In this document: positions 32,875-44,556 of the stretch, piece by piece
Position numbering within the stretch: position 1 is the stretch's first letter
Layout: every line of letters starts with the position of its first letter
Source of the DNA: Salvia splendens
Taxonomy: Eukaryota > Streptophyta > Magnoliopsida > Lamiales > Lamiaceae
Length of the DNA: 64,000 nucleotides
Reading direction: 5' to 3'
Assembly (NCBI RefSeq): GCF_004379255.2
Contig: NC_056041.1
Location: forward strand, 1,612,001-1,676,000
Position numbers and translations under genes: made by a program
The notes under the pieces: generated by a model
Told to the model about the DNA's origin: nothing
What the model saw: the letters and a program-made list of their open reading frames with translations, nothing else
Databases searched by the model: none

Positions 32875-34464
32875 ATGAACAGAGTTTGCTCCCCTTATTT
32901 TGATCCTGATTTTCACAACCTTCCAGAGAGGATTCATGGGCCAACGTAATTAAGTTTCTCGATCTTCAAATTTTGTCACTACTATATTTATATACTTCCT
33001 CCGTCCACGAATAATGTCCCGTTTTACCATTTCGGGATGTCCATGATTCAAGGTCTCATTTACTCTTTTCCATTTTGGATAAGTGGACCTCACAATCTGT
33101 TAAATCATTACACTCCAATTTATTACAAAACGAGTCAAAGTATGACTTCAAATAGTAGGTGGAGGGAGTATATATGTGTGTGTGTGTGTGTGTTTAAAGA
33201 AGTGGATTTGTGTTTGCTGGTTACAGTTTGAGAGTGAATGTGGACAATGAAAGCTTAGAAGATTGCACAATTGTTAAGGTTAGTTTAGTGCAGTTGCAAT
33301 TTTTATGAAGAGAAAGAAAGAATTTGGTTATGGATGGGATGGAAATGGACAGATTGACTGTGTGAACACAAGCAAAGCCTCTTGTTGGATGTGGTGCAAG
33401 CTCTAACTGATTTTGAACCTCACCATATCTAAAGGCTACATCTCTTGTGATGCTGGCTGTTTCTTGGATGGTATGTATGTATGCATCCTTCTCTCTTTGT
33501 GAAAGTGAGAGAGGGTGTTTTGATCTTGTTTTGTGCTGTTTTTCATGTGAAAAATGAACTGGGCTTCAAGGTTACAGATCAAAGAGTGATCAACTACATC
33601 CAGCAGGTGGTTCTTGATTTGATGTGTTTGCCTAGTTGTTGATATTATGTTGTTTGATTGAGTTGAGTAGCGAACGCGCAGGCTGTGAGCGCGGGGAAAG
33701 CCTCTAGCCCAAAGACAGTCAGCCGCGGGGAGGCTCAGGCGATAGAGATGACAGGTAAGAACCGGCCAGGGCTGTTCTCTGAGATCTCAGCAGCACTGGC
33801 TGACATGGGGTGCAACATCGTTGAGGCACACGCGTGGAGCCACAACGCTCTCCTGGCTTGCATCGCCTACATTTCCGATCAGTCTGTGGACACCCCCATC
33901 GATGACCACAGGCTCCACGCCATCGAGGACCACCTGACCACAGTCCTCCGCGCCACCACTGCCACGGAGGAGGATAGTGCTGCCAGCCACCAGGAGGTGA
34001 AGCCCGCGGCCGGGCTCCCCAAGGGGAAGCTGAGCAGCACCACCAGAGTGGAGCGGCGCCTCCACCAGCTCATGCTCTCCGTGCGCGACTTTGACAGCCC
34101 AACGAGCTCCAGGAGGACGAGTGTGTCCATTGAGAGGTGCATTGAGAAGGGCTACTCAATTGTCACCATCCAATGCAAGGACAGGAGAAGGCTAATGTTT
34201 GACACTGTCTGCACACTTATTGATATGCAATATGTCATCTTTCATGCCTCAGTAGATGCTTGCAGAGGCTTAAGGCTTTGCATACCAAGTATACATAAAC
34301 ATGCCTTTCCTTTTCTCATTTATACACATTTCAAATCCTTGACAAGAAACGCCCCGCAGGAGTACTTTGTGAGACACGCGGATGGGCGAGCATTCAACAC
34401 GGAGAGTGAGAAAGACAGAGTCATAAAATGCTTAGAGGCCGCGATAGAACGAAGGGTCTGTGAG
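32875..34464 (+). pseudogene. ACT-domain repeat (ACR) protein gene, truncated and disabled
   Basis: Exons 32875-32945 and 33227-33278 are intact (MNRVCSPYFDPDFHNLPERI, VNVDNESLEDCTIVK). Exon 3 (from 33353) has a 2-bp and a 1-bp insertion that put a TAA in frame before LNLTISKGYISCDAGC. The next exon (from 33539) is preceded by CTG instead of CAG. The large exon from 33682 is well preserved (MTGKNRPGLFSEISAALADM, EAHAWSHN, VERRLHQLMLSVRDFD) and exon 34360-34464 ends in IERRVCE. The last ACT domains are absent: GT47 sequence follows directly. ACR proteins are four-ACT-domain putative amino-acid sensors. The decay looks recent because most codons are unspoiled. Confidence 0.87.
32993..33170. mobile_element. 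Stowaway MITE in intron 1 of the ACR locus
   Basis: Ends TACTTCCTCCGTCCACGAAT and (other strand) TACTCCCTCCACCTACT, inverted and TA-flanked. A TG microsatellite follows at 33175-33193. Confidence 0.75.
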
Positions 34465-34504
34465 GTATGGCTTGAACTTCAACTGTTCAAATGCCAAACC
34501 TTTC

Positions 34505-34820
34505 TGTGTCATTAACTCCTCCCCCCACTGCCCCAAGGCCCCACCTTGCATTCTTTGCTGGAGGCCTCCATGGTCCGGTTAGGCCGGTCCTCCTCCACCA
34601 CTGGAAGGGCAGGGACCCTGACCTCCACATCTATGAGTACCTCCCTAAAAATCTAAACTATTATGACTACATGCTGAAATCAAAGTTCTGCTTATGCCCC
34701 AGTGGCTATGAAGTGGCTAGCCCCAGAATAGTCGAGGCCATCTACGCGGATTGCATCCCTGTAATCTTATCAGACCACTATATCCTCCCATTTAGTGATG
34801 TTTTGAGGTGGGAGGCTGAG
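34505..34820 (+). pseudogene. GT47 (exostosin-type) C-terminal half, inverted fragment
   Basis: Reads [19 protein letters not shown], then [40 protein letters not shown] and [17 protein letters not shown], the nucleotide-sugar-binding half of a plant exostosin-family glycosyltransferase. It stops abruptly after VLRWEA, and the family's last ~60 residues are missing. It points toward its own N-terminal half (34820-35345, opposite strand), so the gene was broken by an inversion. Confidence 0.88.
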
Positions 34821-35345
34821 GGATGAATCCCTCGGATGAGTTTGCATTGCACAGGAAGCGGATGGATGTGCTGTAGAGGCGTGCGTTTCCTTCTGATGCG
34901 CGAGGTCCCTGCAGGATAGATACCATGTTCAAACAAACAAACAACAGATTGTGTATGATCAAGGACTTTGAACTAGGTGGTGATGATCAGTGCTCACCCA
35001 GTCATGGCAAGAGAGCATGAAATGGTCAGCTCCTTGAGTTCTGTTCCAGAAGGGGTGTTTGGTGGAGATGAGTTTGACGTAATCGGAGACGAATTCTAGG
35101 AGCGGGGTGAGGTTGTAGGTGTTGGGGCTGTAGAGATACTTCACCATCCATGTCACACTGAATGGCATGAAGTAGAGATGAGCTTGTTCAGGTCTGCTTG
35201 TCTTGAATCTATGGCTTCCATGCTCCATCTCATGGATGAATCTCCCTTCACTGGTGTAGATGTCTTTGCATGGGCCATCATGCACTATTGGAAGCTCTCC
35301 CTCTTCGTATACATACACCTTCAGTCTTCTCTCCATCTCCTTGTA
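34820..35345 (-). pseudogene. GT47 (exostosin-type) N-terminal half
   Basis: The minus strand begins after an acceptor at about 35346 with SYKEMERRLKVYVYEEGELP and continues through EGRFIHEMEHG, YFMPFSVTWMVKYLY and NRTQGADHFMLSCHDW (to about 35000). After a short intron come GPRASEGNARLYSTSIRFLC and [10 protein letters not shown] (34913 to about 34825). The catalytic C-terminal half then lies on the other strand. The first exon, with the Golgi anchor, is not seen. Plant GT47 enzymes act in Golgi wall-polysaccharide synthesis; this copy cannot. Confidence 0.86.
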
Positions 35346-35584
35346 ACTCCTGCAACCATGATTCATCTTTAATTAATCTTTGATTAGCTAATTATAGTTA
35401 ATTAAGGAAGCTCTCGTAATTGAGTCATAATCATGCTTAACTATCTTGGCAAAGTAAAGGTAAAGATGATTCAGAGCCATGATGCGCAATGTTTGATGCA
35501 GAAAGGTAATGAGTAATAGTAGCACGAAATTCAGTCTTTTCTAAGCATTGAAAATAACTACAGAGAATTGATTATGGGGGTTAA

Positions 35585-36050
35585 GAGCATCTTCATTGCA
35601 CGGATGTCCCACTCGGACATCCACTAGAACTTCCCAAAAACACCTCTTGTCATGTCACTAGGACTTCCCATCCCACTGCCACGTCACTAGGACTTCCCCT
35701 GCACAATCTGCCCTTCCCATCGCCCTTCCCACTGGGACTTTCCGCAATAAAAAAATCACAATTATTTAATTACGTAACGGAATTATAATTTTGATACGGA
35801 ATACACGAATGAAATGAAGTTCAACGAGCCATATATATAGAGTTTTTTTTAAAAAAAATAAACTCGGACGTCCGACCCGGACGTCCGACCCACGCCACAA
35901 TGGCAGACGTCCGCCCGCCTGTCGCCCGGATATCCGAGGACATCCGACGTCCATACGGGACATCCGTATCCGAGTTGCTTTGTTACAATGGCGGACGTCC
36001 CGGTCGCCCATCGCGGATGTCCGACCGGACGTCCGCCATGGGAGATGCTC
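35585..36050. mobile_element. Non-autonomous PIF/Harbinger MITE
   Basis: Ends GAGCATCTTCATTGCACGG and (other strand) GAGCATCTCCCATGGCGG with TAA on both sides (35582-35584, 36051-36053). GGACGTCCG repeats inside relate it to the element at 27270-28136. Confidence 0.85.
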
Positions 36051-37804
36051 TAACAATGAGTATGCCCACTAGCTAATCACCCTTATATATTGCTTTTATT
36101 TATCATCCAAATTTATTTTAAATATAATTAAAATTTTGAGATTTATACGTGCCTATTTTTCAATTATTAGATGACCAATTATTTAAGGATAGTGTATCAA
36201 GGCTTGATAATTTGCTTTATAATTTAGAATTGCATTTTAAGAAATTATGATAGTGATTTGTGAATTACTCTATACTTTTGTTTGTTAATTTGGAATTAGA
36301 TAGCTATGAATTTAGATTGGATTAGGAGTTTTAGTAATATATATAGTAGATGATAATGGAGATTTATTGAATTTTTTTAATTACAATTATCATCTAGTGT
36401 CTCACAAAATTTGGAAAAATTTTATAGGTAAAATTAAATATAAAATGTTTTACTTTAATTCTGCACCGGCTTCTTCGAACTTCTGGTTCCGTCCGTGTAT
36501 ATACGGATGAGTTTAACAATACGGATTTATATAGGAGTAATTAATTAGTAGTAGTTTATTACACTTTAGTAAATAATTACCTACCCATAACTAATTAATT
36601 TGAAATCAAATTTTAGTGGTTTTTTTGGGTGACCAATTTGGAATCTAATTAATCTAAACATACAACAAGGTCATGTTTGATATGTGTAAGTTCGATGTAT
36701 TAAAAGATTATAAAACACAACTCTCCAACCAATAAATTATATACCCGCATAATTACATAGAGTGAATGAAAAACAGTTATTGATAAAGATCATATCACAC
36801 TTTTACATTTTTTATCTGACTGATAATCTTATCAATCAATTAACAAATTCAAAGTCGATTTTTTTATTCACGTCAGATACATATTAATTCTTTAATTTTA
36901 TCTCCATTTCTAATAATGTTATCCCAAACCCCACGCCCACGAACATTAGTCACGGACTTAATTTCTTCCATTTATGTGGTGTTTTGTTTTCAATATAAAA
37001 TAATACTAAGATTATAATTGAGTTGTGAGATTATTTTAGTCACAAGGATTAACTATGACTAATTATCCCATGATTATTCATCTAGGATTAAGTTATGGGA
37101 TTGAATCTGATGAACCAAACACACTACAAATTCAATCCCGGACACAATCTTGCAAATCGAACACCCCTAAATTGACAAAATTTATCCAAATTAATTCAAC
37201 ATTCATCCGTTTATTTTTATTGTGGTGACAGCTTAAATTTATTAAAATTCTCATGCGAGCGTGAGACATGAGTTAAGTTTAGCGTTCGTTTTTGGTATAA
37301 TAAGTGTATATGAGAAAATAAATTGACTTTTAAGGAATTCAGTACTATTAATATTCCCCAACAATTTATTTATTGATCAGTTCATAGATACATGCATCGA
37401 TTGGTCCATGTTTTTGTAAATATAAAATTGGTGTCCTAAAATGTACTTATGAATTTAAAGTTTTAAATGCTACTATTGGTTATATACACAGGATCTATAT
37501 ATCAAGTTTTTTAGCCATACACAATTTCATTTATTGAATACTGTCATATGTTGACGACCATTGTTTTTTTCTTCATAATGTTTGAGTTATAATTATAATG
37601 AATTCAAAATGGAAAAGAATAATTTCCCAATCTAGGTATATATAACAAACATTCCTTAGGGTCAGAAAAACTATTAGTATATAGTACACATAGGCACTCC
37701 ATAATTTAAGAAAAAAACAATTCATTAGTACTATAAAGTTTAATTGATTATATAGTTTGTCATGGCTAGTAGCCTAGTAAGTCACCAAATATGTTAGTGA
37801 ATTA
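36051..37804. other. AT-rich intergenic region
   Basis: About 1.75 kb of AT-rich sequence without open frames of note or recognisable element ends. Confidence 0.5.
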
Positions 37805-37813
37805 TTAATGTTG

Positions 37814-39327
37814 GATTAAAGTCCCAAAATGGTCCCTAACATTTGACGTTTTTTTTTATTTTGGTTCAAAACATTATCTTTTGAATTATTCGGTCCCTCA
37901 CATTTGAAATGCGACCACATTAAGTCATTTTTGGACGGTGTCGTTTAAAGATGACGGTCAACGGCAGTTTAAACAATTTCGACTAATGTAGAGATTTAAA
38001 TTAGAATAATTAATATTTTTCTTATTTTAAAAACAAATTTGGACTCTCTCTCCAGACACTCTCTTATATCCTCTCTCGACGCCCTCTTCTTCCCCTTCCA
38101 CTCCACCACTCTCCTCTGCCGCCGTTGCCCGCCCCCACCTTTGTCGTCGCTCCTGATTTGGTTCCCTCTGCTCCCTGCTCTTCTTCTGGGCTTCATCTAG
38201 GCCATCCGGCACAAGACCACGCCGAATCCCATCTTGAGAAGATGCTGGCCCGGGAGAAAGAGGACTCGACGCTGCTGGCCAAGTGCGTCGAGAAGCTGAA
38301 GCGGAAGGGTGTCGAGTTCGATCTACTCACCATGTTCGTATCAATTTATGATGCTGTTTCTCCTGGTGTTCAATTCGCCGTCGCTACTTCTCCAATCCAA
38401 CCATGTAATTCCTTACCTCTGCTCGAATTATCTCATGCATCACTCATATCGATTCCGCGCTGAAGGGTACAAAATTGACCCCCGCTTGCCGTTGCATCGG
38501 TTGAATTGGTTGCGGTGGCAGCAATTGTATAGAATTAGGTTGAATTTTTGGAGAATGAGTTGTGAGTCAGTGTTGTGAGTAACAGAGTCGATCTCGGGGA
38601 GCGAGAGACTAAGCCTCGTGGGCGGATCGGTGAGCAGAGAGCTGGTGTGGGTAGAACCGGAGGTGGAGGGACTGGGAAGGGCGAAATAAGTGGCAGAGGT
38701 GGAGTCGGCAGGTGACAGATCTCTTCAAGGGAGGAGTTGTCGTCTTCGGTGAAAGAATAGCACTTGCGCTTGAGGGTAGAATTGCAGTGGTTTTTTTATT
38801 GCGTTGTCGGTGCTGCCGGAGAGGAGGGGACAATGGTGGCCCATTTGTTGATGAAGCGCGACTGGGTGTGAATGATGGTGTCTTCCTAGTCGGGGTGAAG
38901 GCGCGATGCTTGACTTGAGGGGAGAGCTGGTTGCACCGGCGGAGGCGGCAGCTCTTACCGGAGGGGTTGGTGAATGAGGGATTTTTGCTATATAGGGAAT
39001 CTGCGTCACTTCGCATTTCAGTCGAACATTTTTATTTTATTTTTTATTTGCAGGTTTTATATTTTAACTTATTTTACATTTTGCATTTTTAAGTTTTAGG
39101 TTAATTAGGTTAATTAGGTATTAGCCCTTAATAAAACATAGTTATAAATCTTAATCCAGTCAAAATTGATTTAAATTGCATTGACCGTTACATTTTAACC
39201 ATTCCGTCAATTTAGGACTAAATGTAGTCCGATTTCAAATGTGAGGGACCGAATAATTCAAAATATAATGTTTTGGACCAAAATAAAAAAAACGTCAAAT
39301 GTTAGGGACCATTTTAGGACTTTAGTC
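37814..39327. mobile_element. Mutator-like element with ~110-bp inverted ends and GC-rich passenger
   Basis: Left end GATTAAAGTCCCAAAATGGT and right end (other strand) GACTAAAGTCCTAAAATGGT continue as matching arms for about 110 bp (to GTCCCTCACATTTGAAAT and a little beyond). An exact 9-bp target duplication TTAATGTTG (37805-37813, 39328-39336) marks a MULE. The interior has no transposase. It jumps to GC-rich, codon-like sequence (about 38080-38330 and 38600-38960), suggesting captured host gene pieces (Pack-MULE). Confidence 0.9.
38205..38330 (+). other. Captured exon-like fragment inside the MULE
   Basis: An open stretch reads HLEKMLAREKEDSTLLAKCV and EKLKRKGVEFDLLTMF, with charged helical character and GC-rich codons unlike the AT-rich arms. 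I do not recognise the parent gene. It reads on into AT-rich sequence, possibly a captured intron. Confidence 0.45.
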
Positions 39328-39732
39328 TTAATGTTGTTGGACCATGTTTTTTCAAAAATAGATTTAGATCAACAAACAAGGTATACTTAAATGGGACTAT
39401 CACCAGTTCACGAGATTGGAAAAAAAATATCCATATGTAGACGCAATGATGGATGCAAGGACATAATTTGGTTTACTATTAACATTTTATTCATTTTATT
39501 CTTCTCTTAAATTCATCTCCTCCTGCATCCAATTTATTTGTTCTTTTATTTTTTATGATTTTATATTTAGTCATTCCTAATCCACCATTTCTAATATTTT
39601 GTTTGCAATAACATCAACTTAATAAAAGTTGAAAATATTTTTTAATAATTTAAACAAGTTCGATAATAGAAAAAAAAGTAGTACAGTAAATTGGTAATGG
39701 CTTAAGTTCCCCCTTGTGCTTGTATTTGCTAA

Positions 39733-39983
39733 GACCATCTGCAACAATTTATACCAAACTCAAACTCATTTTTACATCACACAAAAATGTAGTTTTACTC
39801 CAATCATTTACACCAAATTCAAAATTTACACTATTTTTGGATTTTTGTCTCACAAAATTTTTGCAGTAACACCATATTTGGTGTTGTTTCACAAAAAACA
39901 CCAAAAATTGGTTTGAGTTCGGTGTATGGTTGGAGAAGATTTCTATACCAAAACTCATTTTTGGAGTACGGTTGGAGATGGTC
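39733..39983. mobile_element. PIF/Harbinger-type MITE
   Basis: Ends GACCATCTGCAAC and (other strand) GACCATCTCCAAC with TAA on each side (39730-39732, 39984-39986). The ends match the element in the VAMP71 copy 1 promoter (GACCATCCACAAC). Confidence 0.82.
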
Positions 39984-40146
39984 TAATACATAAGCATTGT
40001 TGAATCCAAGACCTTTCACTTAGTACAGTATTAAATGTCTTGTTGTCGAGCCATTGTTAATTAAATTTGTACATGTCTCAATATTTTTTTAAAAAAATTT
40101 ATATCATATGCAAATATATTAGTAGTATCTAAACAAGCTTATTTAA

Positions 40147-40353
40147 TACTCTATATGTTCCATTAAAAATGAAACATTTTTATTTTTGGGTTATCCCATT
40201 AAAAATAAAACGTTTTCTAAAATGAAAAAAATAATATTACTACTTTTTCATCTCTTTTACTTTATTCAATCTACATTAATTCACAAAATATCACTACATA
40301 AATCCAATATTGTAAAGTAAATATTTCATTTCTAATATGACGGAGGAAGTACA
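40147..40353. mobile_element. Degenerate Stowaway MITE
   Basis: TACTCTATATGTTCCATTAA at the left and GACGGAGGAAGTA at the right, with AT-rich arms that pair imperfectly. Confidence 0.55.
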
Positions 40354-40668
40354 ATTTTTATACTCTACAAAGTACTCCTACAAAGGCTAGTTCGTGCCAC
40401 CCTTAATCACACTAGGCACGTGGGAAGCAATCAAGACAGACACGTCATCAATCGACCGGTAATACCGTTTCCATTCTTGATTCCTTTGGAAATCAAGAAT
40501 TATTCATCCAATATTTTTTTGTGGGATTCAATCCCAGGTTAAATGTGAAACAAATTTTCTGGTATACATTGAATAAACACTCTTGAATTGCGTTTTCCAC
40601 CACCTCCAAACTCAATCACAAGAAAAAATCAAAGAAAAATAAAAAACAAATCTTTAATTCTTCCCAAG

Positions 40669-43332
40669 ATGGGATTTTTCCTAGGTTACATTCTGGGTTT
40701 CGCTGTTGCCTTCGGATTGATTGTGGGATTCGCCAAATACCAAACTATCAGATCCAAAAAGCGAATTGATTTGGTAATTTTTTTGTATGAGTTAATTTCT
40801 AGAATAAAAAAACAATTAAATTTTACTTTGCCTAATTGTATGAAATTAAACAGGCAGCAGCAATAGCAGCATTGGCTCGAATAACTGTGCAAGATTCAAG
40901 GAAGCTTCTGCCAGACAAATTCTACCCTTCTTGGATTGTCTTTTCACAGAGGCAGAAGTTGAGTTAGTCATTACATGAATTTTGGTTCTGTTTTGATACT
41001 ACAATGTCATGTGATCTTATGTGATTGATCTCATTTTGCAGCTTAACTGGCTTAACCAACACCTAGATAAAATATGGCCTTATGTTGATGAGGTTTACTA
41101 CGTATCCTTTTCTCGTTTTTTCAGTCACGAGTTTGTCACGCTGCTGACTTATGTGGTGCGCAGGCGGCATCACAAGTGATAAGGGACTCAGTAGAGCCAA
41201 TTCTTGAGCAATATAGGCCAGCAATCTTGGCTTCTCTCAAGTTCTCCACATTGACTCTTGGAACTGTAGCACCACAATTCACAGGTTGCTTTGATTTGTT
41301 ATGATTAATACTGATGTTTGATTGTTAATTAACTGCATTTTTTAATGTGAAATAGGAGTTGCCATATTGGACAGTGAGCCTAATGAGATAGTTATGGAAA
41401 TGGACATGCAGTGGGATGGAAATCCAGACATCGTGCTCGAAATCAAGACTCGAGTTGGGGTGGCACTGCCAATACAGGCACTCTCTCCATCTCCCTCACC
41501 ATATAGCAATGTGTGTGTGTGAAAAATGCAATCTTTTTGAATTCCCAACTCCATTTTTGTGGGATGCAGGTCAAGAACATTGGATTCACAGGTGTTTTTA
41601 GGCTGATATTCAAACCTCTGGCTGATGAGTTCCCATGCTTTGGAGCTGTTTGTTTTTCCTTGAGAGAGAAGGTCAATCTGAGTCCTACACATTTGTTGCA
41701 TTTCTTGTTTTTAAGGTTGTCCTAAAACTTGGAGTTTTGAGTGCAGAGGAATCTTGATTTTACACTAAAAGTGATTGGTGGAGATTTATCTTCAATCCCA
41801 GGAATATCTGATGCCATTGAGGTTTTAAGACTTTTCTGCAGTAATCTATACAAGAAAGAGCTGATTTATGCAGATCATTGAACATTGCTTCTTGATTTTG
41901 CTAGGGCACGATACGAGATGCAATAGAAGATTCGATCACTTGGCCTGTCCGAAAAATTATACCTATACTACCTGGAGACTATAGGTGCAACCATCACTTC
42001 ACTTCGTGTTTCTTTCTTTCTAAAAGCGTTATAAGCTGAAGGTGTTTCTTGATACAGCTACCTAGAGGTTAAGTCGGTCGGAATGTTGGAGGTGAAGCTG
42101 ATAGAGGCTAAGGAGCTGACAAATAAAGACATAATAGGCAAATCTGATCCATTTGCCAAGCTGTGCATCCGCCCGTTGCCTGATCGAACCAAAAACAGCA
42201 AAACTATTGTAAAAACAGAATCTTGGCCTTGCCCTTTTTGTCTTTTTACGTTCAAGTTGTGTACCGGTTTGTAGTGAAGAAGAGTTGAAAATCTTGTTTT
42301 AGGACAACCAAACAAGTCCAATCTGGAATGAGCACTTTGAGTTTGAAGTTGAGGACACTTCCACTCAGCACTTGACAATCAAGATCTATGACGATGAAGG
42401 AGTTCAAGCTGCTGAGCTAATCGGCTGTGCTCTGGTGCCTCTGCGCAATCTTGAGCCCGGTAAGGTGAAGGACGTGTGGCTGAAGCTCGTGAAGGATCTT
42501 GACATCCAGAGAGATACCAAGAATCGCGGCCAGGTTAGGATATGATCAATCAGCACTTTTGATGATGTTTTTGGGATTTTTTGGATGATCTTTTGTTTGG
42601 ATATGAAGGTGCATTTGGAGCTGCTTTACTGTCCCTTTAGCACGGAGAATGTTTGGAACCCGTTCGATCCCGATTTTAGGCTAACTTCTTTGGAGAAGGC
42701 ACTGAAGCATTTGACAGAAGATGGTGCAGATTCAAGTGGGAAAGTAGCTGCTGCTGCAAAGAAGGATATTATTGTGAGAGGAGTTCTCTCCGTGACTGTG
42801 GTGTCTGCGGAGGGCTTGCCAGCCACCGATCTCATGGGCAAATCGGACCCTTTTGTCGTGCTAACGATGAAGAAATCCGAGCACAAAAACAAGACAAGGG
42901 TGCCCTTTTCTTGACCCTTTCTTGCATGTTTTTAGTACTAAAAATGTTGTCTTGATCTTGATCAAGTAGGTGTACTGTGTTTTTTTTGGCAGGTGCTGAA
43001 TGACACATTGAATCCAGTTTGGAATCAGACATTTGATTTTGTGGTTGAGGATGGATTGCATGAGCTGCTGCTGGTTGATGTTTATGACCATGACACATTT
43101 GGGAAGGTGGTGATTCTTTTATATTTGATGAAAATGAATGTATTGTTATGTGTTCTTGATTTCTTGATGAAAATTGAATATGTTTTAGGATAAAATGGGG
43201 AGATGCATATTGACATTGACAAGGGCTATATTGGACGGAGAAGTGACCGATGATTTTCCTTTAGATGGCACTGAATCAGGAAAGGTCAGGCTGCACATCA
43301 AATGGACCTCACGTTCTATTATCAGAGACTGA
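40669..43332 (+). CDS. SYT5: Synaptotagmin 5-like SMP/C2 tethering protein
   Basis: Thirteen exons (40669-40773, 40854-40958, 41042-41092, 41164-41284, 41356-41477, 41570-41671, 41747-41821, 41905-41984, 42058-42208, 42303-42533, 42609-42899, 42993-43106, 43189-43332) give about 563 residues. An N-terminal membrane anchor (GYILGFAVAFGLIVGFA) precedes the SMP lipid-transfer domain (about residues 64-245: FYPSWIVFSQRQKLNWL, QWDGNPDIVLEIKTRVG). C2A (GKSDPFAKL, YDDEGVQ) and C2B (LMGKSDPFVVL, YDHDTFGK) follow with calcium-site aspartates. The family tethers ER to plasma membrane. Two donors are unusual: intron 2 starts TTGAGT where GTGAGT is expected, and intron 5 starts GCACTC. If TT is not spliced, translation stops at once (TAG), so function depends on that base. 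Confidence 0.9.
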
Positions 43333-44556
43333 AATCAATCATATAGAAGTTCGATAAGTTGAGAAAAAAACATTGTTTTTTTAATAGTACACTTAATGTA
43401 AAACATAGCAATTGTTGTACAATTTCATAGCAACATTTTTTATGATTGTTTTCTTGGTGACGAGAAGAAATTCAAGAAGCATGAGATTAGGAGTTTTGAT
43501 TCCTCTTCCTTCCTATTGTTGGACATTTGGAAGTAGATTTGTCTTGAGTAATTTATTGCATATGATTGCCACTTTTCAACCTCCTTGAGTTGACCTTTTT
43601 TCTCAGTTTCCACTTCCACATAGCTCTAAATTAATTCTTGTATTCCAATTTCAAGTCAAATAATGATATATTCTTTATCATTAATTTAATTCAATTCAAT
43701 TCTAACTAACAACGCCATATGTGTACACATACCATTCATTATACGTAGCCATTGTGCTGATAGCTCGACTTTTGTGGTTCAATACCGTTTCGTTTGTAAA
43801 TATATCCTTCCGCAGACAAATGGTATCAATAGAAATATAGAATCATAGTCCTATATACTACTTTCGTCTCACATTAAGTGTCACATTTTCCCATTTCAAC
43901 CCGTCCCAAAATAAGAGTTATATTTTATTTTTATCATAAATGGTAAGTGGACCTCACATTTCATCAACCAATTATACTCATATTTTACTATATAATTAAT
44001 ATATATATATGTGAGACTCATAATCCAATAACTTATTCAACTCATTTTTTTTTACATTTCTTAAAATCTATGCTCACACTAAATGTGACACGGACGAAGG
44101 AAGTAGCATAGTATTAGCATGATGTACAAGTACAAGGATGATAAAGATATAATACTCTAGTAGTCTAGTTCTTAAATGTGACATTGTTGCTAGGAACGAC
44201 TAACTTAAAAGGTGAAGGAAAATATTGCAATGTAGTAAAGGTATATATTAAGCAATCTTGTTTGATTTTTCAAAAATCAAAGTGTTAGGTTTTAATTACA
44301 AAAATTATGAAATATTGATGATCAAAGTTATTAGTATTTAACATTTTATTTTTAATTCTTATTGATGAAATCCACATACGCATTAGTGTAGAATATAATT
44401 GTATTATTCCAAAAAATTCTACTATTAAATGTGATAAATATAATCTGTATATAAATAAAATTTTCTTCAAATCGATCGGAATATAAAAGCTACTGCTGAA
44501 CACGAAACTGTGTAGAGTTCTGCGTATTGTCAAAACTCTCTCTCTCTAACAAATCC
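43333..44556. other. Intergenic region with one MITE
   Basis: 3' flank of SYT5-like, a Stowaway element (43859-44105), then the EMC7 promoter. Nothing else supported. Confidence 0.5.
43859..44105. mobile_element. Stowaway-type MITE
   Basis: Left TACTTTCGTCTCACATTAAG and right (other strand) TACTTCCTTCGTCCGTGTCAC ends are inverted, with inner arms AAGTGTCACATTT / CTAAATGTGACA. TA-flanked. Confidence 0.75.

Larger units (their letters stand above)
39337..40668. other. Intergenic region with two MITEs and the SYT5-like promoter
   Basis: Holds a Harbinger MITE (39733-39983) and a degenerate Stowaway (40147-40353). The last 250 bp should be the promoter and 5' UTR of the SYT5-like gene. Confidence 0.5.

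Noticed and set aside
33787..34142. Minus-strand open frames opposite the ACR exon
   Set aside because: Shadow frames of a GC-rich exon whose plus-strand frame has clear ACT-domain homology.
38609..39016. Minus-strand 135-codon frame in the MULE
   Set aside because: Low-complexity Ser/Pro/Arg-rich translation of GC-rich DNA with no recognisable domain. It may be captured UTR or coding sequence in another frame.
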